From positions 1,364,001-1,428,000 of the forward strand of contig NC_083520.1 of the NCBI RefSeq assembly GCF_032362555.1: 64,000 nt of DNA, given 5' to 3'. The notes beneath the pieces are model-generated. The model did not search any database. It worked only from the letters and a program-made list of their open reading frames with translations, and had not been told where the DNA came from. This DNA is from Amyelois transitella (Eukaryota > Arthropoda > Insecta > Lepidoptera > Pyralidae). This document shows positions 1-10,920 of the stretch, in pieces (within the stretch, counting starts at the first letter, position 1; every line of letters begins with the position of its first letter). The translations under genes were made by a program, and so were the position numbers.

Positions 1-515
1 AGGATCAAATGAGGATACGGCCCTATAAAATCTATAGGTATGTATGCGAAGGTGGCACGTACACTTTGCGCCCCCCGAGTAAAAACCCGATAAAGATTAG
101 TTTATGAAAGTTTTATGTTAATATGTACCTAACTACCAATGCTAAAAAAAAAATATTGGGTATGTACTTAACAAACTAGAAGAAAACAAATTGCATACTT
201 ATGTATTCAAAATATTTTATTGGAAGTTTAAGTTTAAAAAAAACTTAATTATCTACACAGTCATGTAAGTACTAAAGTACCTACCTATTAAAAAATATAT
301 TTTACATAATGTTGTGTGCAGCAGCATTTTTTTAACAAATTGATTACTTACGAGTACGTTACAAAGCGGCTATAAAATTTTCTATACGCAATGAAAAAAC
401 GATAAAAAAAATTGGCAAGAAAATAAAATAATGACTGATTCATTTCAGAACTTCCTTCCAGATAATAAAGAAAAGCTAACACAGAAATATAATTTATTTT
501 TAATCTATAAGAAAC
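1..515. other. AT-rich flank downstream of FAAH2-like copy 1
   Basis: No coding exon was recognised. This is the 3' flank, and partly the 3' UTR, of the minus-strand gene that stops at 516-518. Two reverse-complement AATAAA signals lie here (493-498 and 216-221). The rest is AT-rich with short homopolymer runs. Confidence 0.5.
493..498 (-). terminator. poly(A) signal of FAAH2-like copy 1
   Basis: TTTATT on the plus strand reads AATAAA on the minus strand, 18 nt beyond the stop codon. A second candidate is at 216-221. Which one is used cannot be told from sequence. Confidence 0.4.
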
Positions 516-3500
516 TCATTCTGCTCTGCAAGCCATCACGGCTCCTCCAAACTCCTTCTCCAAATACTTAGCCACAGCAAGGCATAAACCGTCATTGTTT
601 GGAGCCGCTACAACTTGAATACCTATTGGCATTCCTGAGCTATCCACCCCTAGAGGTACCTGCAATAGGAGTGATATTAATTAATAGGGTTTAAATTCAG
701 ATACCTACATTTAACTGTGCCGTGTGTTATAAAAAAGAATAGGACCACTCCATCTCTTTCCCATGGATGTCGTAAAAGGCGACTAAGGGATAGGCCTACA
801 AATTTGGGATTCTTTTTTAGGCGACGCGATGCAATTAAGTCAAATAGCTGAAGGTGGCCATTCAGTTTTTCAAGACTGTTAGCCAACAGATCCTCTCAAG
901 GTATATAGATGTCTTAACTGTTTTGGTATCATTTATATTATTAGTCTCTCTTTCTCATCTTAGACATGGTTCAAGTTGCGTACTCAGCTGGTAAGATACA
1001 GAACTTGTGAAGTCTGCTGGTTTTTTTCAAAATCCTGTCACCATTGTCGCTACGTCAAATGACAATTAAAAACCTCCACAGAGCACTGTTCAATCCAAAT
1101 AATTAATTGCTTTCTAACATTCTGACAATTTCATCTCCAGGATTGAGGTTACATGTCAGAAAGATGATACCTACACGATGATATATACTGGCAACTGCAT
1201 CGGAAAAGTAACTCTTGTTGAACGCAATTTGCTTTATACATACAAACATATACATATAGTCACGTCTACAGCCCTTGCGGGGTAGACAGACCCAACAATC
1301 TTGAAAAACTGATAGGCCACGTTCAGCTGTTTGGCTGGATGATAGAATTGAGATTCAAATAGTGACAGGTTGCTAGCCCATCGCCTAAAAGAAGAATCCC
1401 AAGTTTATAAGCCCAATTTGCTTTAAAACTGAACTTAATTGTTAAAAGTCTCATGTTAAATAATCTTAGCTCAATAAATTAGTTTTTAAACTGGACTTAA
1501 TTGTTAAAACTCTTATTTTAAATAATCTAAGCTCAATAAAAGTCGCTTCGTACTCACTTGAGTAGCTGGACACTTCAAAAAATTGGGCAGCATGAAGAAC
1601 GAAGTGTTTGTGGGGAAGAAGTAGCAGCTGTTGTGGTAAGGCGCGGAGTTAGGGCCACTGGGCAATAACAGAACACCGTTGTCTCCTAACTTTTTCTGCA
1701 ACATTACAAAGGTGATTATAATAAAGTCTTCATAAGCGGTTAAACTCGAAATTCTAAGTATCAATAACGGTTGGTCGATTGTTCTCGATACCTTGCCGCT
1801 TTTTGACTTTGAAGGACAAACAAATTAATTCTTTTTTTTAAATTGAATGTGTGATACAAACATTCACGAGTATGCAGCCGTAAACGGTTACATTTTCCAA
1901 TCTTTGTTTCAAACTTACTTACTTGATGTTGTTTATAAAAGATTGTTTCTGATATAATACTTACAAATAAATCCTCTTTGATGTCCTTAGTGAGATTCTG
2001 AGCCCATTTGCCGTCCATTCGTGGTCCTAATAATTGTTTTTCACCAAGTATCAACAGTGTGCTGAAGTGGTGCTCACTCATAAAGCATATCTATAAAAAG
2101 AAATGGAACACTTCAAAAGTTATTGCTGTATAAGTACACTTCCCTATGGGTGTCGTAAAAGGCGACTAAGGTATAGTTTTATAAACTTAGGATGTTTTTT
2201 TTTGCTATGGGCTAGCAACCTGTCACTATTTGAATCTCAATTCTATCATTGGGCCAAGCGGTTGTACCTAGCCTATCAGTCTTTTAAAGACTGTTGGCTT
2301 TGGCTACCCCGCAAGGGATGTATGCTTGTAAGAATTGACGGCCTCTGTGGCGCAGCGGTAAATACGCTTACCTGTGACACCGGAGGTCCCGGGTACGAAT
2401 CCCGGTCAGGGCATGATGAGGAACGAACTTTCTCTGATTGGTCTGGGTCTTGGATGTTTTTCTTTATAAGTATTTATTATAAATTATGGTATCGTTGAGT
2501 TAGTATCTCGTAATACAAGTTTCGAACTTACTACGAGGCTAACTCAGTCTGTGTAGTTTGTCCCGTATATATTTATTATTATTAATTTATGAAAGTTGTA
2601 ATAAGCTGACGAATTTTCAACCTAATCATAACAACCTCACCTATCAAAATGATTTAAAACAAAAGCAAAAAATATGAGTGTGAATTTACGACATGCATAC
2701 TTTGCGTCTTGTTCTTGTTAACAAAACAAAACGAACTGCGTTAATATCTCTTGACAGTTGAAACCAAATAGTGACAGGTTGCTAGCCCATCGCCTAAAAA
2801 TAGAATCACAAGTATGTAAGCCTGTCCCTTAGTCGCCTTTAACGACATTCATGGGAAAGAAATGGAGTGGTCCCATTCTTTTTTGTATTGGTGCCGGGAA
2901 CCACACGGCTCTGGATTATTCATATGTAACTTACCTTTTTCACAAGCTCGATAAACCAATGTGGTTTCCCAGTGAAGTTGGTGTACATCAGCTCATAATC
3001 CTTCTGTTCTTGACCCAGCCAGTACCGCCATAGATCATACATGTGATTCACCGCTTCGTGGTAATACTGCTTCGGAGCGTTCGGGCTTGGCACATCCTTG
3101 TTTAACTTCGTAATCACCCTGGAGTTAAGATTTAATGCGTAATATAGATTACATACATATATATATAATCACGTCTATATCCCTTGCGGGGAAGACTGAT
3201 AGGCCACGTTCAGCTGTTTCGCTTAATGATAGAATTGGGATTCAAATAGTGACAGGTTACTAGCCTGTCGCCTATAAGAAGAACCCCAAGTTTATAAGCC
3301 TCTTAGTCGCCTTTTACGAAATCCATGGGAACGAGATGGAGTGGTCCTATTCTATTTTATTGATGACGAGAACCACACGGCATACAACACACAGAATGAT
3401 GATGATCTCTCTCTCTCTATTTCACGTCACTCAATCCAAGAAACGGTGATACCAATTTTTTTTTTTAACTTTCCGACTCCGAATCTCTCCGACAACAAGT

Positions 3501-6500
3501 AGGTATAAAATTTATTATTTCTATTTTTTAGGTGTGCATGAAAATTTACCGTTTCATCGCTTCTTTCATAGCCGGTCTTAGGATAGTAACTTTAAGGTCC
3601 TTCGTCGATTTTATGTAGTAAAAATTTATATCCTGAAACAATAATACACGTTGCTACAGAAACAAATATCGACATTTTTAGATATTTTGAAAGCTGTAGA
3701 AATAAAAAAAAAAACTATCTAACTGACTACGCAAAATCCTTGAAGAAGAAACATGTTATATTTAACCTCGGTTACTCGAGTTGCACTAAGTTTTACATGG
3801 ATAATCAATTAGTTTTAATTACAATTACTTGTTTCGGTCATCAATATTCAAATGTTTTAGTCAAAATATACTTACCTAGTTGCTATTAAAATACATCTCA
3901 CAGTAAGTTAGGTTTAGTTATGAGTGGTAATAAAATTGATTCTGTAATAGGGACTAGATTTTACTAAGAAAGTCAATTTTGGAGTTATCTTATTCACCAG
4001 CACCATTACTAAAGACACTATATAAAATGATTTTAATTAACTATGATCATAATGGTTCTGTGGCAACATGTCTACGACACACGTCACAGCAATAAAAAAT
4101 AAAAAGAATCACGCGACGCTATCAGTCAAAAACAGCGAAAAACCTAAATCGCGCAAGCAAAGATTTCACGGGTTGGAGCATATATACGACCTCCGACACA
4201 GTATCGTCTGTCTGCGACAGACTTCGTCGAACAGTGATGACGCCGCCGCCGATGGGAACTCCCAGTGAAGACGTGAAGACCCCGGCCGCCACGGCCGCCC
4301 CATCGACCTGCCTACAGTTGTAGGCAGCGCAGATGTCATTGAAGTGTGCCAAAAGCCCTGAACAATCTATTCCGACTCCCCATTGGGAGTATGGGAAGAC
4401 CCGACGACGACGTCTGCCGCGCGGTTCCCCAGGCATAACACCTAGCCTGGCGGAAGATCATCCCTTTGGTGGCGGTCGAGCCGAATCATCACTCCCGCTA
4501 TATTACCTTTATACATACATACATAAAATCAGGCCTCTTTCCCGGAGGGGTAGGCAGAGACTACCTCTTTCCACTTGCCACGATCTCTGCATACTTCCTT
4601 CGCTTCATCCACATTCATAACTCTCTTCATGCAAGCTCGGCGGTACCTTTATGTCCCACTGTTTATCCAGCCCAAGCCGTGGTGCCTTCTCCCCTGTTAT
4701 GACCTTGGTTAGTGGGGCCAGATCCTCCGCATGCTTCGTTATGAAACCCAGCGAAAACATGATGTCTTCATCGTCTTCTTGTTTTAAGTATACTCCTGGA
4801 ATTAATGGTTTAAATTTTAATGTTTCTGTTAAATACTTATACATGATTACCTCCTAAATAACTAGTTCACTTTATGAAGTAAATTCTTTTTTAAAGGTCG
4901 GTAGGCTCCAAATGCATAAACACTCAGTTCTAAATGTAAACTAGGTACGATTAGAGTAAACTAACAAAAAAAGGGCGCCATTTCAAGTTTTCGCCAAACG
5001 CATAATATTGATAGAGCCGGCACTTTTAATGACGCAATAGAGCTAACAATGCAATAAGTATTGCTTTATAGGTAGGTATACACAGCGGACATTCTCTTGA
5101 TAATACATACATATGGTCACGTCTTTATCCCTTGCGGGGTAGACAGAGCCAACTGTTTTGAAAAGAGAGCTTGCTATGCAATAAGTATTGCTTTATAGGT
5201 ATACACAGCGGACATTCACTTGATAATACATACATACATATATATGGTCACGTCTATATCCCTTGCGGGGTAGACAGAGCCAACAGTTTTGAAAAGACTG
5301 AATGGCCACGCTCAGCCGACTTGATAATATTTTAGATGTGGTGTCTTTACCTTTGCAATTGGTATTGCCAGGAGTTGTATGGTGTCCGAATTGACCGCAG
5401 TACATGGCCGGCATACGAGTGGAGCCCCCGACGTCAGACGCTGAGAACGGAGATTGATAATTAAAACTTGAAAAAAAAAGACTACTTAATCAATTTTGGA
5501 ACAGTGCCGTGTGGTTCCCGGCACCTATTGGTAAAGGATAGCAGATATAAAGAATAGGGCCACTCCATATCTTGCCCATGGATGTCGTAAAAGGCGACTA
5601 GGTAGATTACAAATAAGTAAAATAGGTAGAATTGCGGTTGTAATGAAAAACTGACCTTTAGGTATATAATACTAGCTGTGCCCGCGACTTCGACCGCGTG
5701 ATTATTTTGGGAATCATTGAAGCCCATGAATAATTTTCCCCTTTTTTTTTACATTTTCCATTATTTCTTTGATCCTTATAGTTACAGCGTGATGTTATAT
5801 AACCTAAAGACTTCCTCAATAAATGGTCTATTCAACGCGAAAGAATTTTTCAATTCGAACCAGTAGTGCCTGAGATTAGCGCGTTCAAACAAACAAACTC
5901 TTCAGCTTTATAATATTAGTATAGATATATTCAAAGACTGGATACTATAAAGAGTTTGATATAGGAAAGTCCTTATCAAATATTCAAGATCTTATAAAAA
6001 AAATACCAACAAAGGCTGATGACGCTCGCGTACGTAGCCATCAAAGCAGCTTCCGCCCCACTGGACCCGCCTGGGGTACGGCCGGTGTGGTGGGGGTTGT
6101 TGGTCCTTCCGTACACCGGATTGTTTGTTTCTTGCCTGTAAGCGTACAATACTTCAACATTCAAACACGCAAAACCACACCTGAAATTTATGTATTTGTA
6201 GATGGATACCACAGATGGATACACATGCGTTATCTATACTACCTAATACTATAAAGCTGAAGAGTTTGTTTGTTTGAACGCGCTAATCTCACGAACTACT
6301 GGTTCGAATAGTAATTTTTGTGTTGAATAAACCATTTATCGAAGACGGCTTTAGACTATATAATATCACACTGCAACTATTAAAAGCGAAGAAATAATGG
6401 AAAATGTGAAAAAAGGGGTAAATCATTCATCCTTGAGGGCTTCAATGATGCCAAAACTAACTTTTCAACGCGGACAAAGTCGCGGGCACAGCTAGTAGAA

Positions 6501-9500
6501 GATAACTACCTTGTGATAAACTGGAAAGGTAGAGAAATATTAATACGCGGCTTAAAACCACCTTCTAACTTTTTCTTCGAAAGGTAAGTATGTAATGTAT
6601 ACTAATTTTAGGCAGAACTTTAATTTCCTGGCAATTTTATACCAACCATAAATGGGATTGTATCATCCCTGAGCCAACGAAATTGGAGGAAGAGTATCTA
6701 ATTATTAATGTGTTTGAAAGCAAAGCGTAATATTATGCAAATAAAAGTTTGAATTTGAATTTGAAATAGTTATCATAGCAAGTTGAAAGGTTAAGTAAAT
6801 CGTTTGTTTGTAAATTTATGATTACATTCACTGCAATTTTACTGTGTAAATGGGATCGTTTGCACATTATACTGCCTCAATTTCATAGTTACCTATTACC
6901 GTTATTACGCCAACCGCAGGAAACTGAAGTGGTAAACCAATTTAGGTTACTATGATGAAGCCGTTGGATTATAATTTTAATACTGTCTATTGGCTTTGAT
7001 ACATATTATCACGTCTATATCCTTTGCGGGGTAGACAGAGCCAACAGTCTTGTAGAGACTGATAGGACTCGTTCAGCTGTTTGGCTTTAAGATAGAATTG
7101 AGATTCAAATAGTGACAGGTTGCTAGTCCATCGCCTAAAAGAAGAATCCCAAGTAACTGCCCGCAGTTCTGCTTAAGTCTCTCTCATTCCCGATTAAAGT
7201 TTGAATAAAGTTTGCTGAATCAGGAACTTTTCACTGTCCGTCATTGTTCGTGGTACAGACATACACATTGCACATTCACCGTTGATATTATTGTTTATTA
7301 CTCGTATGTAACCAACAAATGTAATGTGATAATGAATAAAGCTTTTATCTACCACTCTTTTCCAAGTTGCCAAGTTTTGCCTCGGATTTACTATATTCGT
7401 ACAAAATTTAATCTTTAATCTTTCAAACGATTTAATCATAACAACTTCTAAACGACAAACTTTTGCATCAATTAACTAGAGGCCACCCGCGAATTCGTCC
7501 GCGTGGAATCATTCCCGCAGGAACTCCGGAATAAAAGTAGTAGTAGCTTATATGTTATTCTGGGTCTTCAGCTACCTACATACCAAATTTCATCGTAATC
7601 GGTTCAGTAATTTTTGTGTGAAAGAGTAACAAACATCCATACTGACATCCTGATATACTCACAAATTTTCGCATTTATAATATTAGTATAGATAGTACGG
7701 TTAATATCTATAATGGAAAGAATCCTGAGATCATTGATAGAATCTCACCAAATCAACAACTCCGGGCAGTTAGTGCAAGCTACGGGAATGGCTCCAGCAA
7801 GCCTCAATTTCTGAACGCACACACTGTCCTCAGCAGCCACTTCGTTCCTCCTAGCCCAGAGCCCGAGAGTGTACCGCATGCCTTTCACTGATTGGCTCTC
7901 CTTCGACGTGAACGGGACTCCTAAAATGGGAAGTAAATGTTGAAAAAGTATAGTAAAGCATAATAGTAGCTCTCTTCCTAATTTTAAGACCAACCTACCT
8001 ACACTTAGTTGAAATATACATACATATGGTCACGTCTATATCCCTTGCGGGGTAGACAGAGCCAACAGTCTTGAAAAGACGAATGGCCACGTTCAGCTAT
8101 TTGGCTTAATGATAGAATTGAGATTCAAATAGTGACAGTTTGCTAGTCCAGCACATAAAAAAGAATACCAAGTTTGTAAGCCTATTCCTTAGTCGCCTTT
8201 TACGACATCCATGGGAAAGAGATGGAGTGGTGCTATTATTTTTTATATTGGTGCCGGGAACTACACGGCACGGCAGTTGGAATATCTTCTACTTATTTAC
8301 CGCTCTTCCTCCTAGCGTAAATTCCGGTTACATCCTCACCTCTCTGGAAAGGTGCCTGCGGTGCGCCTTTGATCTCCTGGATTGGCCAAGTCGGGTTTTT
8401 ACACGAAGCGACAACCGTCTGACCTACGCAACCTCTGCACGGGATCCTTACCCATATTGGGTCATGGCACTTTCGTAAACTTTCATTACTTCTTTAAAAA
8501 TTACAAAACAAAAGATCTATATCTACGTATGTATTCTTAACTTTCATTACTCTTTCAAAAATTACAAACAAAACATCTATAACTACGTAAGTATTCTTTA
8601 CCTACCTACCTATTTATAGAATTCAGATTTCTATAATAGGTAGATTCTATTAGTAAAACTAATGCAAAAATATGCAAGGTTTTTGAAGATGCAATGAAAA
8701 AATCGTATGAGTTTTACACAGCGACAATAGTCTGAATAGTTGCGAATGAATTAATTATAAAAAAAAAATCTATAGTATGCTAACCAAACAATGGCAAAGA
8801 TTTTTGCATAACAGTAGGTCTTGGACAGTTTAACTTAGAAGAAGCAATACTCTTTCTATAAATATAATAAAATAGGTATGTCTCAAGTATAGGAGCAATT
8901 TATAAGAGCTATTAATCAAGTAATCTAGCCACAAAAATCTTGCATAAAAGTATGTTAAACATAATATTTATAAGCCCCCTAAAACTGTCTATATGTATTA
9001 TGGAAATGGCATCTTACAACTGTCGTACAACTTCTTGAGCATTTCCTGTTTATGACGTTTCGACAGAGTCATTACCACACGTAGGGAGTCTCGGGAGACT
9101 ACCTCCAAAATACGACTGTACCTAGTTCCTGTCGACTATACAATTAAACCATCTGTTACAAACTCCTTTCTAAACAACAACTTGAACAAACATATTGTGT
9201 TTTAAAATAAGAAAAAAAAATTTCAGTTTTTGAACGTGCATCATCTTTTCTTTTCCAGCGTAAACATTTTAATATTTTCAGCATATTTCCTAATACCATC
9301 GCATCACCAACCACCACTTTAGGGAGTCACACATCCAATCTCACCTAAAAACGGTTTTTTCTGCCATTCCTCTTCTGTCAACCCGGCTGCAACTTGACTA
9401 TCTGCGTCCTTTGCTTCAGCTAAGGCAGCTTCGAATCTATCTTCTACCACGGCGTTTAAAACTTGGTTTACCTGTCGCAATATTTCTAAATTACATTAAG

Positions 9501-10331
9501 TACCTACCTTTTTTTACATACGAGACATATTACACAGATCGAGTTAGCCTCGCGGTAAATTCGAAACTTGTGTTACAAGATACTAACTCAACGATACTAT
9601 ATTTTATAATATACTTATAAGTACTTATATAGATCAACATCCAAGACCCAAGGGATAATGTCGTTAAAGGCGACTAAGGGATAGGCTTATAAAATTGCGA
9701 TCCTTTTTTAGGCGATGGGCTAGCAACCTGTCACTATTTGAATCTCAATTCCATCATTAAGCCGAGCAGCTGAACGTGGCCATTCAGTATATCGGGACTG
9801 TTGGCTCTGCCTACCCCGTAAGGGATATGGACGTGACTATATGTATGTATCCAAGACCCAAGCCAATCAGAAAAAGTTCTTTTCTCATAAAGCCCTGGCC
9901 GGGATTCGAACCCGGGACCTCCGGTGTCATGTCACAGACAAGCGTACTATTGTTGCGCCAAAGAAGCAGCTTGATTTCCTTTCTTGATATTCTGAACTTT
10001 ATAGTTTCGAGTGCCAACTTTATTTACTTACTCCGTTTTATTTAAAAATTGATATATTGCTCAAAATTCTAAAAAATAAGTAAATACAAAAACGTTTTAT
10101 TACCTCTTTAATCCTCTCAATCACAGCTCGTACCAAGTCTTCTGACTTCAGTTCCTTCTGCCTTATCTTCTTTGCTAAAGAACATGCACTCTCCTTCAAC
10201 ACAGCATGTTCCTTCTTCAGTGGAGGTATGGGTTGTTTTTTCGGGTCGTAGTAAAATGAAAATAGCACTTCTATCAAATAGTCAAATATAAACTTCAAGT
10301 ACATCAATAGAGTTTTTATTATACTACACAT
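516..10331 (-). CDS. Fatty-acid amide hydrolase 2-like amidase, copy 1 (11 coding exons)
   Basis: Serine hydrolase of the amidase-signature family, expected to hydrolyse fatty-acid amides at a membrane. Coding exons in transcript order: 10331-10104, 9471-9345, 7920-7749, 6135-6011, 5440-5351, 4795-4647, 3632-3550, 3118-2935, 2090-1965, 1695-1558, 659-516; 1566 nt, 521 residues, all phases consistent. The N-terminus (MCSIIKTLLMYLKFIFDYLI) is a hydrophobic anchor. Catalytic residues read from sequence: Lys125 (VPFTSKES), cis-Ser200 in GGSSGAE, nucleophile Ser224 in DVGGS; the spacings 75 and 24 match the family. The exon 11 product opens VPLGVDSSGMPIG, the family's C-terminal block. Oddities: Ala203 replaces the usual second Gly of GGSSGGE; the exon 4 donor is weak (GTTGGT); the exon 6 donor is a LINE-hybrid site (GTACCG). 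It is divergently oriented to copy 2. The substrate is inferred from the family only. Confidence 0.88.
718..911 (+). mobile_element. SINE-A, internally deleted copy (copy 1 intron 10)
   Basis: Degenerate head (TGCCGTGTG), then the AGGACCACTCCATCTCTTTC and GTCGTAAAAGGCGACTAAGG blocks. The tail half is eroded. Confidence 0.75.
1239..1411 (-). mobile_element. SINE-A, head-truncated
   Basis: The tail (catatacatatagtcacgtct) through the TGACAGGTTGCTAGCCCATC block is present; the TGCCGTG head is missing. Intron of FAAH2-like copy 1. Confidence 0.8.
2141..2326 (+). mobile_element. SINE-A, partial
   Basis: GTCGTAAAAGGCGACTAAGG through CTACCCCGCAAGGGATGTAT. A tRNA-SINE follows immediately. Confidence 0.75.
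2335..2585 (+). mobile_element. tRNA-derived SINE (tRNA-SINE)
   Basis: tRNA-like head with an A-box (TGGCGCAGCGGT) and a B-box-like stretch (GGTACGAATCCC), then a conserved body and a TTTATTATTATT-type tail. It is a retroposon and not a functional tRNA gene: the head runs straight into a roughly 170 bp unrelated body shared with the copies at 9.5, 16.3, 40.3 and 54.6 kb. Confidence 0.8.
2765..2911 (-). mobile_element. SINE-A, head half
   Basis: AATAGTGACAGGTTGCTAGC through GTGCCGGGAACCACACGGC. It lies only 24 bp downstream (in the transcript) of the exon 8 donor of FAAH2-like copy 1. Confidence 0.75.
3151..3382 (-). mobile_element. SINE-A, near full length
   Basis: CATA-rich tail at the left and the CCACACGGCA head at the right, with a short internal deletion after the tail. 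Followed by a (CT)n microsatellite at 3407-3420. Confidence 0.8.
4057..4500 (+). repeat. Dispersed repeat, family C
   Basis: Shares TCGCGCAAGCAAAGATTTCA and related blocks with 41098-41290 (opposite strand), and CACCTAGCC(T/C)GGC(G/A)GAAGATC with 21300-21437. It is locally GC-rich and gives short overlapping ORFs on both strands that look spurious. Element class not recognised. Confidence 0.5.
4504..4652 (-). mobile_element. RTE-like LINE 3' fragment inserted at the exon 6 splice donor of copy 1
   Basis: The body is 4513-4643 (C-terminal RT ORF end plus ATGT-type tail). It is flanked by the 9-bp direct repeat TACCTTTAT at 4504-4512 and 4644-4652. The right-hand copy is the exon 6/intron 6 junction of FAAH2-like copy 1 (minus strand ATAAAG|GTA). 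The functional donor is therefore GTA from the host followed by CCG from the LINE. Confidence 0.8.
5048..5329 (-). repeat. Tandem duplication of target plus truncated SINE-A
   Basis: A roughly 115-bp unit (GCAATAAGTATTGCTTTATA, then GACATTC, then SINE-A tail) occurs twice. The second SINE-A piece (5229-5318) is flanked by the perfect 11-bp direct repeat ACTTGATAATA (5218-5228 and 5319-5329) and lacks the head, as expected for truncated target-primed insertion. Confidence 0.75.
5505..5612 (+). mobile_element. SINE-A head fragment
   Basis: TGCCGTGTGGTTCCCGGCAC head followed by CCATGGATGTCGTAAAAGG; the tail half is absent. Confidence 0.75.
5670..5928 (-). mobile_element. Helitron-like repeat, family E
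   Basis: Read on the minus strand it starts near TATACTAATATTATAAAGC and ends in the hairpin-containing GGGCACAGCTAGT, as non-autonomous Helitrons do. It lies just downstream (in the transcript) of exon 4 of FAAH2-like copy 1. Confidence 0.55.
6239..6498 (+). mobile_element. Helitron-like repeat, family E
   Basis: Same family as 5670-5928 but in opposite orientation, ending GCGGGCACAGCTAGT. Together the two bracket exon 4 (6011-6135) of copy 1 as an inverted pair. Confidence 0.55.
7001..7154 (-). mobile_element. SINE-A, head-truncated
   Basis: TATCACGTCTATATCCTTTG through GAAGAATCCCAAGT; no head. Confidence 0.75.
7478..7695 (-). repeat. Dispersed repeat, family F (Helitron-like ends)
   Basis: Contains GAATTCGTCCGCGTGGAATC and AGAGTAACAAACATCCATAC. 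It is shared with 22880-23075 and, in part, 38565-38645. It lies downstream (in the transcript) of exon 3 of copy 1. Confidence 0.5.
8018..8274 (-). mobile_element. SINE-A, full length with target-site duplication
   Basis: Complete tail-to-head copy of 257 bp. It is flanked by the 11-bp repeat AGTTGAAATAT (8007-8017) and AGTTGGAATAT (8275-8285), with one mismatch. Confidence 0.85.
8290..8475 (+). repeat. Dispersed repeat, family B
   Basis: Shares CCGGTT(A/G)CATCCTCACC, then the GGTTTTTACACGAAGCGAC and CCGTCTGACCT blocks, with 30491-30700 and 59367-59585. Shorter pieces occur at 23400-23470, 33975-34050 (minus), 41352-41440 (minus) and 60625-60685 (minus). Confidence 0.55.
8478..8602. repeat. 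Two-copy tandem repeat of about 62 bp
   Basis: AACTTTCATTACT...ATTACAAA...CTACGTA(T/A)GTATTCTT occurs twice back to back with a few mismatches. Confidence 0.7.
9531..9990 (-). mobile_element. tRNA-SINE split by a SINE-A insertion
   Basis: The two halves, 9531-9650 (tail side) and 9849-9990 (head side with B-box GGGATTCGAACCCGGG), belong to one minus-strand element. They are separated by the SINE-A at 9651-9848. The short repeat ATCCAAGACCCA (9639-9650, 9849-9860) is the target-site duplication of the inner insertion. Confidence 0.8.
9651..9848 (+). mobile_element. SINE-A, head-truncated, nested in tRNA-SINE
   Basis: Flanked by the perfect 12-bp duplication ATCCAAGACCCA. The 5' part is missing and the tail GACGTGACTATATGTATGTAT is complete, which is the pattern of target-primed reverse transcription. 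Confidence 0.85.
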
Positions 10332-10835
10332 TTTTAGTATTTAGTTGGCACACTTCACTAACACGTCTGATAGCATAGGAGATAGATTCACTTTTGGTAA
10401 CTATAATTATATTTACTTGTAGTTACTTGCTAGTGTGACGTTCGTTTAGTGTAGTGAGGTTTTATGCAGTGATGGTAGTGTTCCTGTGAAGCATTAGGTC
10501 TTAAGTTTGATGCGCGGTTTGGGCGAAGAAAGTGAACTTTTTGATTTATTATCTGGGTATTGGATGTTTAGTTTTATTGAGTAAGAATCCCTTAACTTAC
10601 TTTGGGGCTAGTCCAATATCATTAAGTTTTATTGGTATTTTTTATTACAGAATCAGCTTCTTAGCTAGCAATTAGTTACCATAAGTGCATCTAGGTATCT
10701 CAAAAATATAGTTTATTCCCCTTTCTTCACCTAGGTGATATCACCTGGAAGCTACTATTGTGATCAGATGATTGCTTAGTAGTCTTTTTAAAAGAGTTTT
10801 AGGTTCGTTTCAAATAAATAGTCATCAAATAGATT

Positions 10836-10920
10836 AAACGTGGCTTATCAGTCTTTTCAAGACTGTTGGCTCTGACTACCCCGCAAGAGATATGGACGTC
10901 ATTATATGTATGTATGTACG
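10836..10920 (+). mobile_element. SINE-A tail fragment
   Basis: CGTGGCTTATCAGTCTTTTC through the (ATGT)n tail. Confidence 0.7.

Noticed and set aside
2335..2420. Possible tRNA gene
   Set aside because: Good A-box and near B-box, but the sequence continues into a fixed SINE body found at five loci, so it is a retroposon head.
4122..4702. Overlapping ORFs of 66-104 codons on both strands
   Set aside because: They lie in dispersed repeat family C and an antisense LINE end, and the same DNA recurs elsewhere in the window with broken frames.
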